Part shown: positions 44,555 to 52,253 of the stretch, piece after piece
How the letters are laid out: each line of letters opens with the position of its first letter
Position numbering within the stretch: position 1 is the stretch's first letter
Assembly (NCBI RefSeq): GCF_000166195.2
Contig: NZ_CM001403.1
Coordinates: forward strand, 2,002,432-2,066,431
DNA length: 64,000 nt
Direction: 5' to 3'
DNA from: Mucilaginibacter paludis DSM 18603
Lineage (GTDB): Bacteria; Bacteroidota; Bacteroidia; Sphingobacteriales; Sphingobacteriaceae
Position numbers and translations under genes: made by a program
Notes under the pieces: generated by a model
The model's input: only the letters and a program-made list of their open reading frames with translations
Database searches by the model: none
Told to the model about the DNA's origin: nothing

Positions 44555-44564
44555 ATAATTTATT

Positions 44565-45230
44565 ATGTTCGAAAAAGTATTAATAGCCGAAGACCATCAA
44601 ACCACAAGTATTTCAGTAAAACAGATACTGGCAGAACTGAGGATTCAAAATTGCGACTACGCGTATTATTGCGACGAGGCATTGACGAGGATCCGCAATG
44701 AGCAAGCCAGCGGGCAAGCTTATGAACTCCTGATCACAGACCTTTCCTTTGGCCCAGGGAGCCATAGTCAAATATTAACCGGCGGTGCCGCGCTTATTGC
44801 AGCTGCCAGGCAAGTACAGCCCGACCTCAAAATCCTGGTTTTCTCGATAGAAAATAAGCCCATCGTTATTGAAAGGCTTTTTGACGAACTGAAGATCAAC
44901 GGTTATGTGGGAAAAGGCCGCGAAGACGCTTTGGAACTCCGCCAGGCAGTGGAAAACATTGCCAAAGGTCGGCGGCACATTCCCGCAGGTTTGCGGCACG
45001 CGGTCAAACAAATCAATGCCCACGATTTTTCTGAAATCGACCTGACTATTGTTCGCTTAATTTCGGAGGGCAAGAGTCAAAAGCAAATCTCAGCCTATTT
45101 TACCGAAAACGCAATCAAGCCTTCCAGTCTAAGTACAATTGAAAAACGTCTTGCCTTAATGAGAGAGGCATACGGTTTTTCGAATAATGAACAGCTTATA
45201 GTTTATTGCCGGGAAACAGGGCTGGCCTGA
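44565..45230 (+). CDS. Response regulator with divergent helix-turn-helix output
   Basis: A 221-residue partner of the upstream kinase. The receiver has the acidic pair E9-D10, phospho-acceptor D59 (LLITDLSF) and K117 (GYVGKGRED). The C-terminal domain (about 150-221) starts FSEIDLTIVRLISEGKSQKQ and reads like a LuxR/NarL output domain with a longer insertion before the recognition helix (SSLSTIEKRLALMREAYG). Two operons with a shared inverted-repeat promoter lie immediately downstream and are its likely targets. Confidence 0.9.
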   Translation: MFEKVLIAEDHQTTSISVKQILAELRIQNCDYAYYCDEALTRIRNEQASGQAYELLITDLSFGPGSHSQILTGGAALIAAARQVQPDLKILVFSIENKPIVIERLFDELKINGYVGKGREDALELRQAVENIAKGRRHIPAGLRHAVKQINAHDFSEIDLTIVRLISEGKSQKQISAYFTENAIKPSSLSTIEKRLALMREAYGFSNNEQLIVYCRETGLA

Positions 45231-45240
45231 CTGCCTTAGG

Positions 45241-45286
45241 TTTACGGTTTCCCGTAAAAATAATACTCACCATAGGGATACTTTTG
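45241..45286 (+). promoter_or_regulatory. Composite promoter 1: inverted repeat plus TACTTTTG box
   Basis: TTTACGGTTTCCCGTAAAA at 45241-45259, then exactly 19 nt, then TACTTTTG at 45279-45286. The inverted repeat occupies the -33 zone. The same module with the same spacing is found at 47286-47331. It is probably an activator site, plausibly for the adjacent response regulator. Confidence 0.7.
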
Positions 45287-45305
45287 AATGTCTGAAAACA
45301 TCAAA

Positions 45306-45713
45306 ATGACTATGGCAAAAACTGACACTAATTCAATATTAAGGTATCGTTATCCATCCGTACAGCAAGACAGGCGAATCCCCAATGAGCGTTATCCGCA
45401 ACAACCACCGCCGGATAAGCTTGGGCCCGGGACGATTGAACAATTACCCACACATGGTACGTATCGGGGACTACTGTTCGATTCGCGCTGGAAATCAAAG
45501 CGGGCAGAAATACTAATCCGTGATGGCAACCGCTGCGTGATTTGCAATACCCAGGCCGACCTTCAGGTTCATCACCGGCAATATCACTTCATCAAAGCCG
45601 ATAATCAATACAAACCACCTTGGGATTATCCGGCTCATCTGATGATTACCCTCTGCAAAAACTGCCATGTACGGGGCCACAATAAATTCAAAATTCCAAT
45701 CTTAACCTTATAA
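45306..45713 (+). CDS. HNH-type zinc protein / putative nuclease
   Basis: About 135 residues. An ATG at 45288 starts 1 nt after the -7 box and cannot lie in the transcript leader, so the start is taken at 45306 (45312 is also possible). The C-terminal half holds an HNH layout: WKSKRAEILIRDGNRCVICN, VHHRQYHF, LCKNCHVRGH, with two CxxC knuckles and the paired histidines. The N-terminus (PQQPPPDKLGPG) is proline-rich. HNH domains cut DNA in many mobile and defence contexts; target unknown. First gene of a three-gene operon. Confidence 0.75.
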   Translation: MTMAKTDTNSILRYRYPSVQQDRRIPNERYPQQPPPDKLGPGTIEQLPTHGTYRGLLFDSRWKSKRAEILIRDGNRCVICNTQADLQVHHRQYHFIKADNQYKPPWDYPAHLMITLCKNCHVRGHNKFKIPILTL

Positions 45714-45715
45714 TC

Positions 45716-46273
45716 ATGAGCTTATTTCATTTTCTTAAACGAGAACAAGTTTCTCCTGCCACGACCGCCGAAACAACAAGTCAACCTTTACCAGAGATCG
45801 AGGAACGCGTGTTCTCTGAAGCTAAACCAGACAACACCATTAAACCGGCTGTTGCTGCCGCCGATAGTAATATCATGTTGTTGTACGCATTTCTGGATAG
45901 AAATCATGAAGCGAAAGGCTACGACGATGCCTTACTTAACCCGGATACGAGCCACCTGGCGCAAAACCTGGATTCGCTCAAGAACGAACTGGTTCGCACA
46001 ATCAATAAAGTGAAGACCTTTTACGAGGACTTTATCAGGGAAACCGAATTTCATATCCTCAGCCGTTCGCGTAGCGGTATGGTGGATATTGTTGAGGAGC
46101 TTGAAATGAAGAAAACTATCGCATTGGGCCATATTGATAAAGTAAGAGAGATTGAGGATAAAACTGCTAAGGAAGCAGGCGACTGCCAGGGTATCTTACT
46201 GAGTTATGCCAGAGGATTTAAAAACGGGCTGGCTGCCATTTCACACCACCAGATTTTAACAAGGAGATTCTGA
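45716..46273 (+). CDS. Unknown helical protein between HNH and DUF4407 genes
   Basis: A 185-residue soluble protein, mostly helical after residue 50 (LAQNLDSLKNELVRTINKVK, VEELEMKKTIALGHIDKVRE). No family was recognised and there is no signal or membrane segment. It lies 2 bp after the HNH gene and 1 bp before the DUF4407 gene, so it is made with them and is likely a partner of the membrane protein. Confidence 0.7.
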   Translation: MSLFHFLKREQVSPATTAETTSQPLPEIEERVFSEAKPDNTIKPAVAAADSNIMLLYAFLDRNHEAKGYDDALLNPDTSHLAQNLDSLKNELVRTINKVKTFYEDFIRETEFHILSRSRSGMVDIVEELEMKKTIALGHIDKVREIEDKTAKEAGDCQGILLSYARGFKNGLAAISHHQILTRRF

Positions 46274-46274
46274 T

Positions 46275-47273
46275 ATGGAAAACCATTGGGTTAAATTCGG
46301 CTGTTTTTTAACGGGCTACAAATACCGCATACTGCAAGGCTGTAGCGAGGTAGCTCACCGTGCAGTTAAGCGATATACCGCTGCATTAATCATCATTTGT
46401 ACCTTGTGGGGGTTTATAGGTTACACCTTTGTTGGTAAATATCTAAAGGGCGAATGGCATATGAGCCTGTTCGGCGGAGCACTTTTCGTCCTGATCATTT
46501 TACAGGTAGAGCGGCAGATCATCCTGTCGGATCCAGGCGGTAAAGCAAAATATTGGGTACGGGGTAGCATCGCTTTTATTATGGCTATCATCGGCTCGAT
46601 CATAATCGATCAATATATTTTCAGGGAGGATATCGCCCACAAAGAACTTTTCGAACTGAATGCACAAGTGGATTCCCTGATGCCCTCCAAACAAGCGGAA
46701 CTGAAACGCCAGATCAATGAGGCTGATTCCGGATTGGCTAAAAAAGAACGGGAACGCACAACGCTGATCACCGAACTGACACGGAATCCTTTTATCAAAG
46801 TAGTGACGAGGCAAGATGTTCCGGTCCCGATATCAACCGTTGTAGTAGATTCCAATAAAAGATCAATCACCAGGACCAACCAGGTCTTAAAGACCGCGAA
46901 TATTGTTAACTCCATTCCAAATCCAAAATCATCAATGGTCAATTCTATTGACCAGCAGATTAAGGATATGGGGGCTATAAAAGCTTTACTTGAAGAACGG
47001 TTAATCAGGCTACGCAGTGATGTTGAACGGGAGGCTAAAACCAACAGAGGTTTTCTTCAGGAACTACAGGTGATGCAAAAGATACTTAACGAATCGGGCC
47101 CGGCCTTGGTGATTTGGTTATTATGGTTCTTTTTACTACTCGGCCTGGAAGTCTTTATCCTGGTTAACAAAATTGCCAATGCAGAAACGGATTATGACGT
47201 AACCATTCAACACCACATGGAACTGCAAAAAAGAAAACTGCATTTATTGGCCATGTACCATCCTGGTTCTTAA
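46275..47273 (+). CDS. DUF4407 membrane protein
   Basis: A 332-residue protein with the DUF4407 pattern: three helices near the N-terminus (about 36-53, 63-77, 97-112), a long coiled-coil middle (about 120-270, e.g. MPSKQAELKRQINEADSGLA) and a final helix at about 276-297. Bacteroidota carry many such proteins but their role is unknown. A Shine-Dalgarno-like AAGGAG lies 8 nt before the start. Last gene of the operon driven from promoter 1. Confidence 0.83.
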   Translation: MENHWVKFGCFLTGYKYRILQGCSEVAHRAVKRYTAALIIICTLWGFIGYTFVGKYLKGEWHMSLFGGALFVLIILQVERQIILSDPGGKAKYWVRGSIAFIMAIIGSIIIDQYIFREDIAHKELFELNAQVDSLMPSKQAELKRQINEADSGLAKKERERTTLITELTRNPFIKVVTRQDVPVPISTVVVDSNKRSITRTNQVLKTANIVNSIPNPKSSMVNSIDQQIKDMGAIKALLEERLIRLRSDVEREAKTNRGFLQELQVMQKILNESGPALVIWLLWFFLLLGLEVFILVNKIANAETDYDVTIQHHMELQKRKLHLLAMYHPGS

Positions 47274-47285
47274 AATTATGCCAGG

Positions 47286-47331
47286 CTTACGGCTACCCGT
47301 AAAATAGCTAAACAAGTGCGGTGTACTTTTG
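47286..47331 (+). promoter_or_regulatory. Composite promoter 2: inverted repeat plus TACTTTTG box
   Basis: CTTACGGCTACCCGTAAAA at 47286-47304, 19 nt, then TACTTTTG at 47324-47331, 29 nt before the first start codon of the second operon. It matches promoter 1 in both elements and in spacing, while the DNA around them differs. Confidence 0.7.
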
Positions 47332-47360
47332 AACATATTAATCATTAAATATTTAATAAC

Positions 47361-47567
47361 ATGAAAACGTATTATGTAAACAAGCATGCACAAAGCAATG
47401 GCGACCATGAAGTACACACCTCAACTTGCCCTTATCTACCCAGCGAATCGAACAGAAAATACCTGGGTACTTTTTCGGATTGTAAAGACGCGGTAAAAGA
47501 AGCAAAAAAAACTTACCCAACCGCAGATGGCTGTAGCACCTGTTCTCCCACCTGCCATACCAGATAA
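47361..47567 (+). CDS. Small Cys/His protein, possibly zinc-binding
   Basis: A 68-residue protein without signal peptide. Its pattern HEVHTSTCPYLP, NRKYLGTFSDCKDAV and DGCSTCSPTCH belongs to a widespread small family of unknown role. The order H-x4-C ... NR-x-Y-x-G-x-F ... C-x2-C resembles the Ada-type zinc knuckle found attached to some nucleases (inference from pattern only). First gene of the second operon. Confidence 0.72.
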   Translation: MKTYYVNKHAQSNGDHEVHTSTCPYLPSESNRKYLGTFSDCKDAVKEAKKTYPTADGCSTCSPTCHTR

Positions 47568-47609
47568 GAAAAAAGCAATCTCAATCAGTCAATAATTTAA
47601 TCAAGAAAA

Positions 47610-47897
47610 ATGGCAACAAAACGTCAAGTAAGCTGCATCAACAAAAGAGGCAGTCACTACAGCGCTCATGAACGCATCTCACACATCGGCGGAATTAATC
47701 ATGATAACACACGCTGGAAGTTAACAGAAGACCAAGCGATCAAAGACATCGAAAACAAGCAATACGAATTTTATGTATTAGTGAATGGGCGATCCTCGGA
47801 TGTGATCGTCGCCTCCTATCAGGGGTGTAAGTATTTGAGAACGATAGCGGATGGATACAGTCCTGATAACCTGTTGAGTCTTCCGGAGTGCCCGTGA
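47610..47897 (+). CDS. DUF3892 small protein
   Basis: A 95-residue protein that matches DUF3892: the start RQVSCINKRGSHYSAHERIS, the GGIN-x-DNTRWKLTEDQAI block and the tail VASYQGCKYLRTIADGYSPD are all characteristic. Function is unknown. Such proteins recur near stress and defence genes. It lies 42 bp after the Cys/His gene in the same transcript. Confidence 0.85.
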   Translation: MATKRQVSCINKRGSHYSAHERISHIGGINHDNTRWKLTEDQAIKDIENKQYEFYVLVNGRSSDVIVASYQGCKYLRTIADGYSPDNLLSLPECP

Positions 47898-47936
47898 TAA
47901 ACTAATCGTTATACAAGCAAATTGTAACAGCCAAAT

Positions 47937-48152
47937 ATGAAATTGCTTTTACTTGCTTTACTGGTACTATGCGGTACCGGCTGCACAGACGATACTGCTA
48001 TAGTTTTTGTATGCGATAGTCACCACTCGAACAATTATCATTTAAGGGCGGATTGCCGGGGGTTGAGCGACTGCTCACACCGGCTTACGCAAATAACTCT
48101 GAAAGATGCAAGAAGAAGTAAAAAAATCCTGTGCACTTGGGAAAACAAATAA
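47937..48152 (+). CDS. Small Cys-rich lipoprotein
   Basis: A 71-residue lipoprotein (lipobox GTGC16). After the lipid anchor it has VFVCDSHHSNNYHLRADCRG and LSDCSHRLTQITLKDARRS, then ILCTW. The YHLRADCRGL...TLKDA...C order parallels the Cys/His protein two genes upstream, so the two may share a fold with one form cytoplasmic and one at the membrane. Related small proteins occur in other genera without known function. Confidence 0.7.
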   Translation: MKLLLLALLVLCGTGCTDDTAIVFVCDSHHSNNYHLRADCRGLSDCSHRLTQITLKDARRSKKILCTWENK

Positions 48153-48160
48153 TTAAAAAA

Positions 48161-48439
48161 ATGGACGTCATCATTACATACGATATCAAAAGGAATCATA
48201 CGGAAATCAAAACAGAGCTTAAGCGTTTGGATTACAAAGACACCATAACGGGAGTGGGTATAAACGATAATAAGCCCGCAGTACAAGAGTTACCGAATAC
48301 AACACTGATCAAATATGGAGCAGCCAGTACAAAAACATGCCTTGACCAGGTTATCGGCGTGATTAATAAACATAATGGCGAACCTGACCGGGTATTTTGC
48401 GCACAACTGGCAACTGGTTTTAACTGGAACGGGCAATAA
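48161..48439 (+). CDS. Small protein with a possible Cas2-like ferredoxin fold
   Basis: About 92 residues from the ATG at 48161 (an earlier in-frame start overlaps the lipoprotein gene). It opens MDVIITYDIKRNHTEIKTEL, which resembles the first strand and helix of Cas2/SinR-like proteins, and ends RVFCAQLATGFNWNGQ. No CRISPR array or cas gene is in the window. The fold is an inference from the strand-helix pattern and the YD motif, so function is left open. Confidence 0.55.
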   Translation: MDVIITYDIKRNHTEIKTELKRLDYKDTITGVGINDNKPAVQELPNTTLIKYGAASTKTCLDQVIGVINKHNGEPDRVFCAQLATGFNWNGQ

Positions 48440-48440
48440 T

Positions 48441-49814
48441 ATGGGCTGGTCATATCGCAAATCATTTGGTGCCGGTCCGTTCCGGATCAATTTTTCCAAA
48501 AGTGGCATCAGCTATTCTGTGGGTGTTAAGGGAGCGCGCGTAAATATGGGCCCCATGGGCACCTATGTAAACTTAAGCTCACATGGAATCAGTTATAGGC
48601 GGAAGATAGCTAACGGCACATTACCATCACATCAATCTGTACCACAGCAAGTTTCGTCGCCCACTTTGGAGGCGGTGCATCATATTGCGTCTGCAGATAT
48701 CGGGCAACTGACGGATACGGACTCAAAAGATTTCATCGCAGAACTAACGCAAAAGGCCGGGCAGATATCCTACACCAAATGGTTCGGTATCTTTCCATTT
48801 ATTGTTTTTCTGGTCATCCTTTTGTTTACCTCCTTCAGCACCAAAACGAGGGTAATCAATCCGGCAACAGACAGCACACTGGTTAGGGTTACCTCGGGCG
48901 TGGGGGTAAATATCCGCAAAAACGCTGATGCCAGATCTGCTATTCTTACATCAGCAACTTACGGGCAAACTTTCCAACTGGCCGATTCAACCAATCGTAA
49001 ATGGCTTAAAGTGAATATTGCCAGTGCGGAGGGGTATATCCACCGGCAATTCGCGGAGATTGCGCATGTGCATCATAATGAGGCTACATCAGAAGAAACC
49101 TATCTTGCTAACCCTTATGCAGGCTATATTCTGGTTATCGGCATTATCGGATTTGTCTTCCTGATCATCAGATTGCAAAGACTCGACAAAACCCGTTTTG
49201 AGATGGAGCTGCAATACGACATGGATGAACAATTCAAACAAGTATACCAGCAATTCGGCAATCATTTCGCCACATTTTCAAGTTCGGCCCGAATATGGCA
49301 GTACCTCAACGCGCAGCGCACGCTGGATTACAAGCGCAATGGCGGCGCAGGCAACCTGATCAAAAGAACTCCTATTCACGGGATTTCTGTTAACCAGGCA
49401 CCACTCCCGCATTTCATTACCAACATTGCCATACCGCACCTTAGATTGAGCAATATCGAATTCTATTTTTTACCTGAAAGATTACTTATTAAACGCGGAG
49501 ATACTTTTGCTGCTGTCTTCTATAAAAACTTAAACATCAATGGATATACCAGCCAGTTTATAGAAGATGAATTGGTGCCCCGTGACGCGAAAATCATAGG
49601 TCACACCTGGCGCTATGTCAATAAAAGCGGTGGCCCTGACAGGCGATTCAACAATAATCGCCAGATACCGATTTGCGCGTATTCGCAATACACATTAACA
49701 TCTGATACAGGTATATACGAAGTACTAACCACATCCAAACAAGGCGCAATGGATGCATTTGCCAACTTTCTGTTACAGATTGGCCAGCTGCAATCAAAAA
49801 TGGCCATAAGTTAA
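48441..49814 (+). CDS. DUF4236 - SH3-like membrane protein
   Basis: About 457 residues from the ATG at 48441, 1 bp after the previous stop. Residues 1-55 are a classical DUF4236 domain (GWSYRKSFGAGPFRINFSKS and RVNMGPMGTYVNLSSHGISY). A membrane helix (116-131) leads to a bacterial SH3-like domain (147-207, TSGVGVNIRKNADARSAIL), then a second helix (227-245) and a cytoplasmic domain of about 210 residues that I do not recognise. The SH3 domain would lie outside, perhaps touching peptidoglycan. Last gene of the operon. Confidence 0.8.
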   Translation: MGWSYRKSFGAGPFRINFSKSGISYSVGVKGARVNMGPMGTYVNLSSHGISYRRKIANGTLPSHQSVPQQVSSPTLEAVHHIASADIGQLTDTDSKDFIAELTQKAGQISYTKWFGIFPFIVFLVILLFTSFSTKTRVINPATDSTLVRVTSGVGVNIRKNADARSAILTSATYGQTFQLADSTNRKWLKVNIASAEGYIHRQFAEIAHVHHNEATSEETYLANPYAGYILVIGIIGFVFLIIRLQRLDKTRFEMELQYDMDEQFKQVYQQFGNHFATFSSSARIWQYLNAQRTLDYKRNGGAGNLIKRTPIHGISVNQAPLPHFITNIAIPHLRLSNIEFYFLPERLLIKRGDTFAAVFYKNLNINGYTSQFIEDELVPRDAKIIGHTWRYVNKSGGPDRRFNNNRQIPICAYSQYTLTSDTGIYEVLTTSKQGAMDAFANFLLQIGQLQSKMAIS

Positions 49815-49883
49815 CGCATGTTATAGTGAAATCAACTGACTGCAAATATGTATCTTAGATCGTCACGAATACTAACCTAAACC

Positions 49884-49976
49884 ATGCCTTCAATTGACAG
49901 TTCGATCTATATCATACTTGCGGCAGTATTTATACTGGGTGTAATATTAATCTATCAAAAAAAAGCCCGGAAATAG
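49884..49976 (+). CDS. Possible 30-residue membrane peptide
   Basis: Begins MPSIDSSIYIILAAVFILGV, one hydrophobic helix, and ends in the basic tail QKKARK. A run of eight A near the end sits where a +1/-1 slip would enter a second open frame of about 57 codons (to 50151) with no start of its own. It lies 69 bp after the DUF4236 gene. Real expression is uncertain. Confidence 0.4.
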   Translation: MPSIDSSIYIILAAVFILGVILIYQKKARK

Positions 49977-50149
49977 TTACTGGCGATACCTTTTGCGATA
50001 TGAGCAACTGCAAGAGTGGGCTTTCCCAAGGCAGGCCGGCGGCGCTTTGATCAGCTATACCTATAACACCGCGGGCGAAAAAGCTCAGCAAGGTAATCGG
50101 GGCCTATCGGAACTGCGGAACACGCAGGTAGCGCCACAACGCAACACAT

Positions 50150-50184
50150 AAAAAGCTGCCAGCCCAGGCCGACAGCTCTTTTAT
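50150..50184 (-). terminator. Intrinsic terminator of the alpha/beta hydrolase
   Basis: On the minus strand, GAGCTGTCGGCC, a short loop and GGCTGGCAGC are followed by TTTTT. It starts 13 bp after the hydrolase stop. Confidence 0.65.
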
Positions 50185-50196
50185 GAAGACGGATTT

Positions 50197-51018
50197 TTAA
50201 GATTGGATAAACTCCAAAAGGTCCTTATTGATGGTGGCAGCTTCTGTGGTTGGCATGCCATGAGGGAAACCTGGATAAGAAATCAGTTTTCCATTTTTTA
50301 ATAAGTTAATCGCTTTTGCGCCCGAAATAGGAAACGGAACGATCTGGTCATCTTCGCCGTGCAGAACAAGTACAGGGATATCTACACTTTTAAGGTCTTC
50401 GGTAAAATCTGTTTCCGAGAAAGCTTTGATACCGTCGTGATGGGCTTTTACACCACCCATCATTCCCTGTCTCCACCAGTTATTTCTCACACCCTGCGAT
50501 ACTTTGGCACCTTCGCGGTTATAACCATAAAACGGGATTGTAAAATCTTCAAAATACTGGGCCCTGTTAAATGCGGTACCCTGGCGTATCTCATCAAATA
50601 CCGACATAGGCACACCATCAGGATTATTTTCGGTTTGAACCATCAATGGCGTAACAGCACTGATCAACACAACTTTAGCTACCCAGCCTTTTCCAAGATT
50701 AGCAGCATAATGAATGGCCTCACCCCCTCCAGTAGAGTGACCTATATGGATGGCATCTTTCAGATCAAGAGCCTCTGCAACTGCTGCCACGTCGGCTGCA
50801 TAGGTATCCATATCGTGTCCGCCTGAAGCTTGGGTGGATCTTCCATGACCCCGACGATCGTGTGCGATAACCCGGTATCCTTTTTCAAGGAAGAACATCA
50901 TTTGCCCATCCCAATCATCGCTTGATAATGGCCAGCCATGATGAAAAAAAAGTGGTTGTCCTGTTCCCCAGTCTTTGTAATAAATTTCTGTTCCGTCTTT
51001 TACTGTGATTGTGCTCAT
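50197..51018 (-). CDS. Alpha/beta hydrolase, non-heme chloroperoxidase-like
   Basis: A 273-residue hydrolase of the cofactor-free haloperoxidase/esterase group. It shows HHGWPLSSDDWDGQ near the oxyanion loop, HDRRGHGRS, nucleophile S95 in GHSTGG, D224 in HGEDDQIVP and H253 in GFPHGMP. No signal peptide, so cytoplasmic. These enzymes are mainly esterases or perhydrolases; natural substrates are rarely known. Monocistronic. Confidence 0.92.
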   Translation of the reverse strand: MSTITVKDGTEIYYKDWGTGQPLFFHHGWPLSSDDWDGQMMFFLEKGYRVIAHDRRGHGRSTQASGGHDMDTYAADVAAVAEALDLKDAIHIGHSTGGGEAIHYAANLGKGWVAKVVLISAVTPLMVQTENNPDGVPMSVFDEIRQGTAFNRAQYFEDFTIPFYGYNREGAKVSQGVRNNWWRQGMMGGVKAHHDGIKAFSETDFTEDLKSVDIPVLVLHGEDDQIVPFPISGAKAINLLKNGKLISYPGFPHGMPTTEAATINKDLLEFIQS

Positions 51019-51246
51019 GATCGAATTTTTAATGTAAAAAATGAATAATTTGTATGTTTTTGCGTTGTTGATACAAATTTGAGGCTTTTTGGGATCGATA
51101 AACTTGATATAGATTAAGAAATCATTACCAAATAAAAATTCTTCTCAGATAACCCTTCATATTAATAAACGAATTTGCTTTATGACTGTTTGAAACCTGA
51201 CTGACTTTTCTTGATCTACATTATGTTTCTTAGGGCTTCGTCAAAT

Positions 51247-51254
51247 TAACTTTG
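51247..51254 (+). promoter_or_regulatory. -7 box (TAACTTTG)
   Basis: Exact TAnnTTTG match 31 nt before the start of the M17-N protein gene. The -33 element is not clear. Confidence 0.5.
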
Positions 51255-51285
51255 CCGTAGTTAACACACACATCAATCAAACAAC

Positions 51286-52032
51286 ATGAAAACAATCACA
51301 AACTACCGTGCGACAGTTCTAAAAAAAACAAGGTTATACCTATACGGCGTAGTTATGACATTGGGCTTATCCACCGCTCCATTTATATTGCCGGCACAAA
51401 CTAAGGCACCTTTACCGGCGGTGGGTACGCAAGCCATCCTTGGGAATATTGACGGCATTAATATCGAAGTAGCCGTACAGAGCCCATCAGCAGAGAACAC
51501 ACCATTACAAATAGCCTGTGTTTTTGAATATAACGACAATGATATTTTTGCCCCACCGGCGTTGCCACAAGAAGCAAACGGCATGGTTCACCTGGATAAA
51601 GGCTTAAATGGAATAATAACAGGGTTAAGAAAAAGTGGCAAATTCACTGGCCAGGCTTTTGAAACCTTACTCATAGACGTGCCTAACGGGACCATTGCAC
51701 CGCAAAAACTTTTGCTGGTAGGACTTGGCGACAGGCGGAAATTTGATGCTGAAATGATGAAAACCGTGGGTGCCATAGGGATGCGCGAGGCTCTGCGCTT
51801 AGGTGTGGATAGCTATGCCCACGCCAGTGATCTGAAAGATGGAGGCGTTGATTCGCCAACCGGATTGGTTGCGACAAATGTACTTAAAGGGGCTATAGAT
51901 GCCTATCGTACCCAGGTATATCTTAAAAGCAAGCAGATGTCGAATTTTAAGCCCATCAAAAAAATAACCTTATTGGCAGGCCAGCCCTTTTACCAAATTA
52001 CCGGGGATGCATTGAAAAAAGCAATCGACTAA
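51286..52032 (+). CDS. Exported M17 N-terminal-domain protein without a peptidase domain
   Basis: A 248-residue protein. After a signal peptide (LYGVVMTLGLSTAPFILPAQ) the rest matches only the N-terminal domain of leucyl aminopeptidase (M17): FEYNDNDIFAPPALPQEANG, FETLLIDVPNGTIAPQKLLL and LGDRRKFDAEMMKTVGAIGM. The metal-binding catalytic domain that normally follows is absent, and the frame ends in a normal stop without trace of it downstream. In M17 enzymes this macro-like domain builds the hexamer. Here it probably has a separate binding role. Confidence 0.8.
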   Translation: MKTITNYRATVLKKTRLYLYGVVMTLGLSTAPFILPAQTKAPLPAVGTQAILGNIDGINIEVAVQSPSAENTPLQIACVFEYNDNDIFAPPALPQEANGMVHLDKGLNGIITGLRKSGKFTGQAFETLLIDVPNGTIAPQKLLLVGLGDRRKFDAEMMKTVGAIGMREALRLGVDSYAHASDLKDGGVDSPTGLVATNVLKGAIDAYRTQVYLKSKQMSNFKPIKKITLLAGQPFYQITGDALKKAID

Positions 52033-52253
52033 TAAATCGAAGTGAATTTATAACAAACTTTAACAATAATGGTAAGCGGATATACGCAGCATTGCTACCA
52101 ATTTCCAAACATTGTTTATAGTTATAGGGAGGCGCTTTTGATTTATTCTCACAGCCAGATTTTCAAAAACACCTCCCTATGCCTGTTAACCGGAGGGCAT
52201 ACCAAAAGTGATCTGCACATTTAATAATTACCCCTTTTGGTTCACTATTTTAA

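Noticed and set aside
47361..49814. A CRISPR-Cas system suggested by the Cas2-like protein and nearby HNH protein
   Set aside because: No repeat-spacer array, no Cas1 or effector gene, and the Cas2 resemblance is only at the fold-pattern level.
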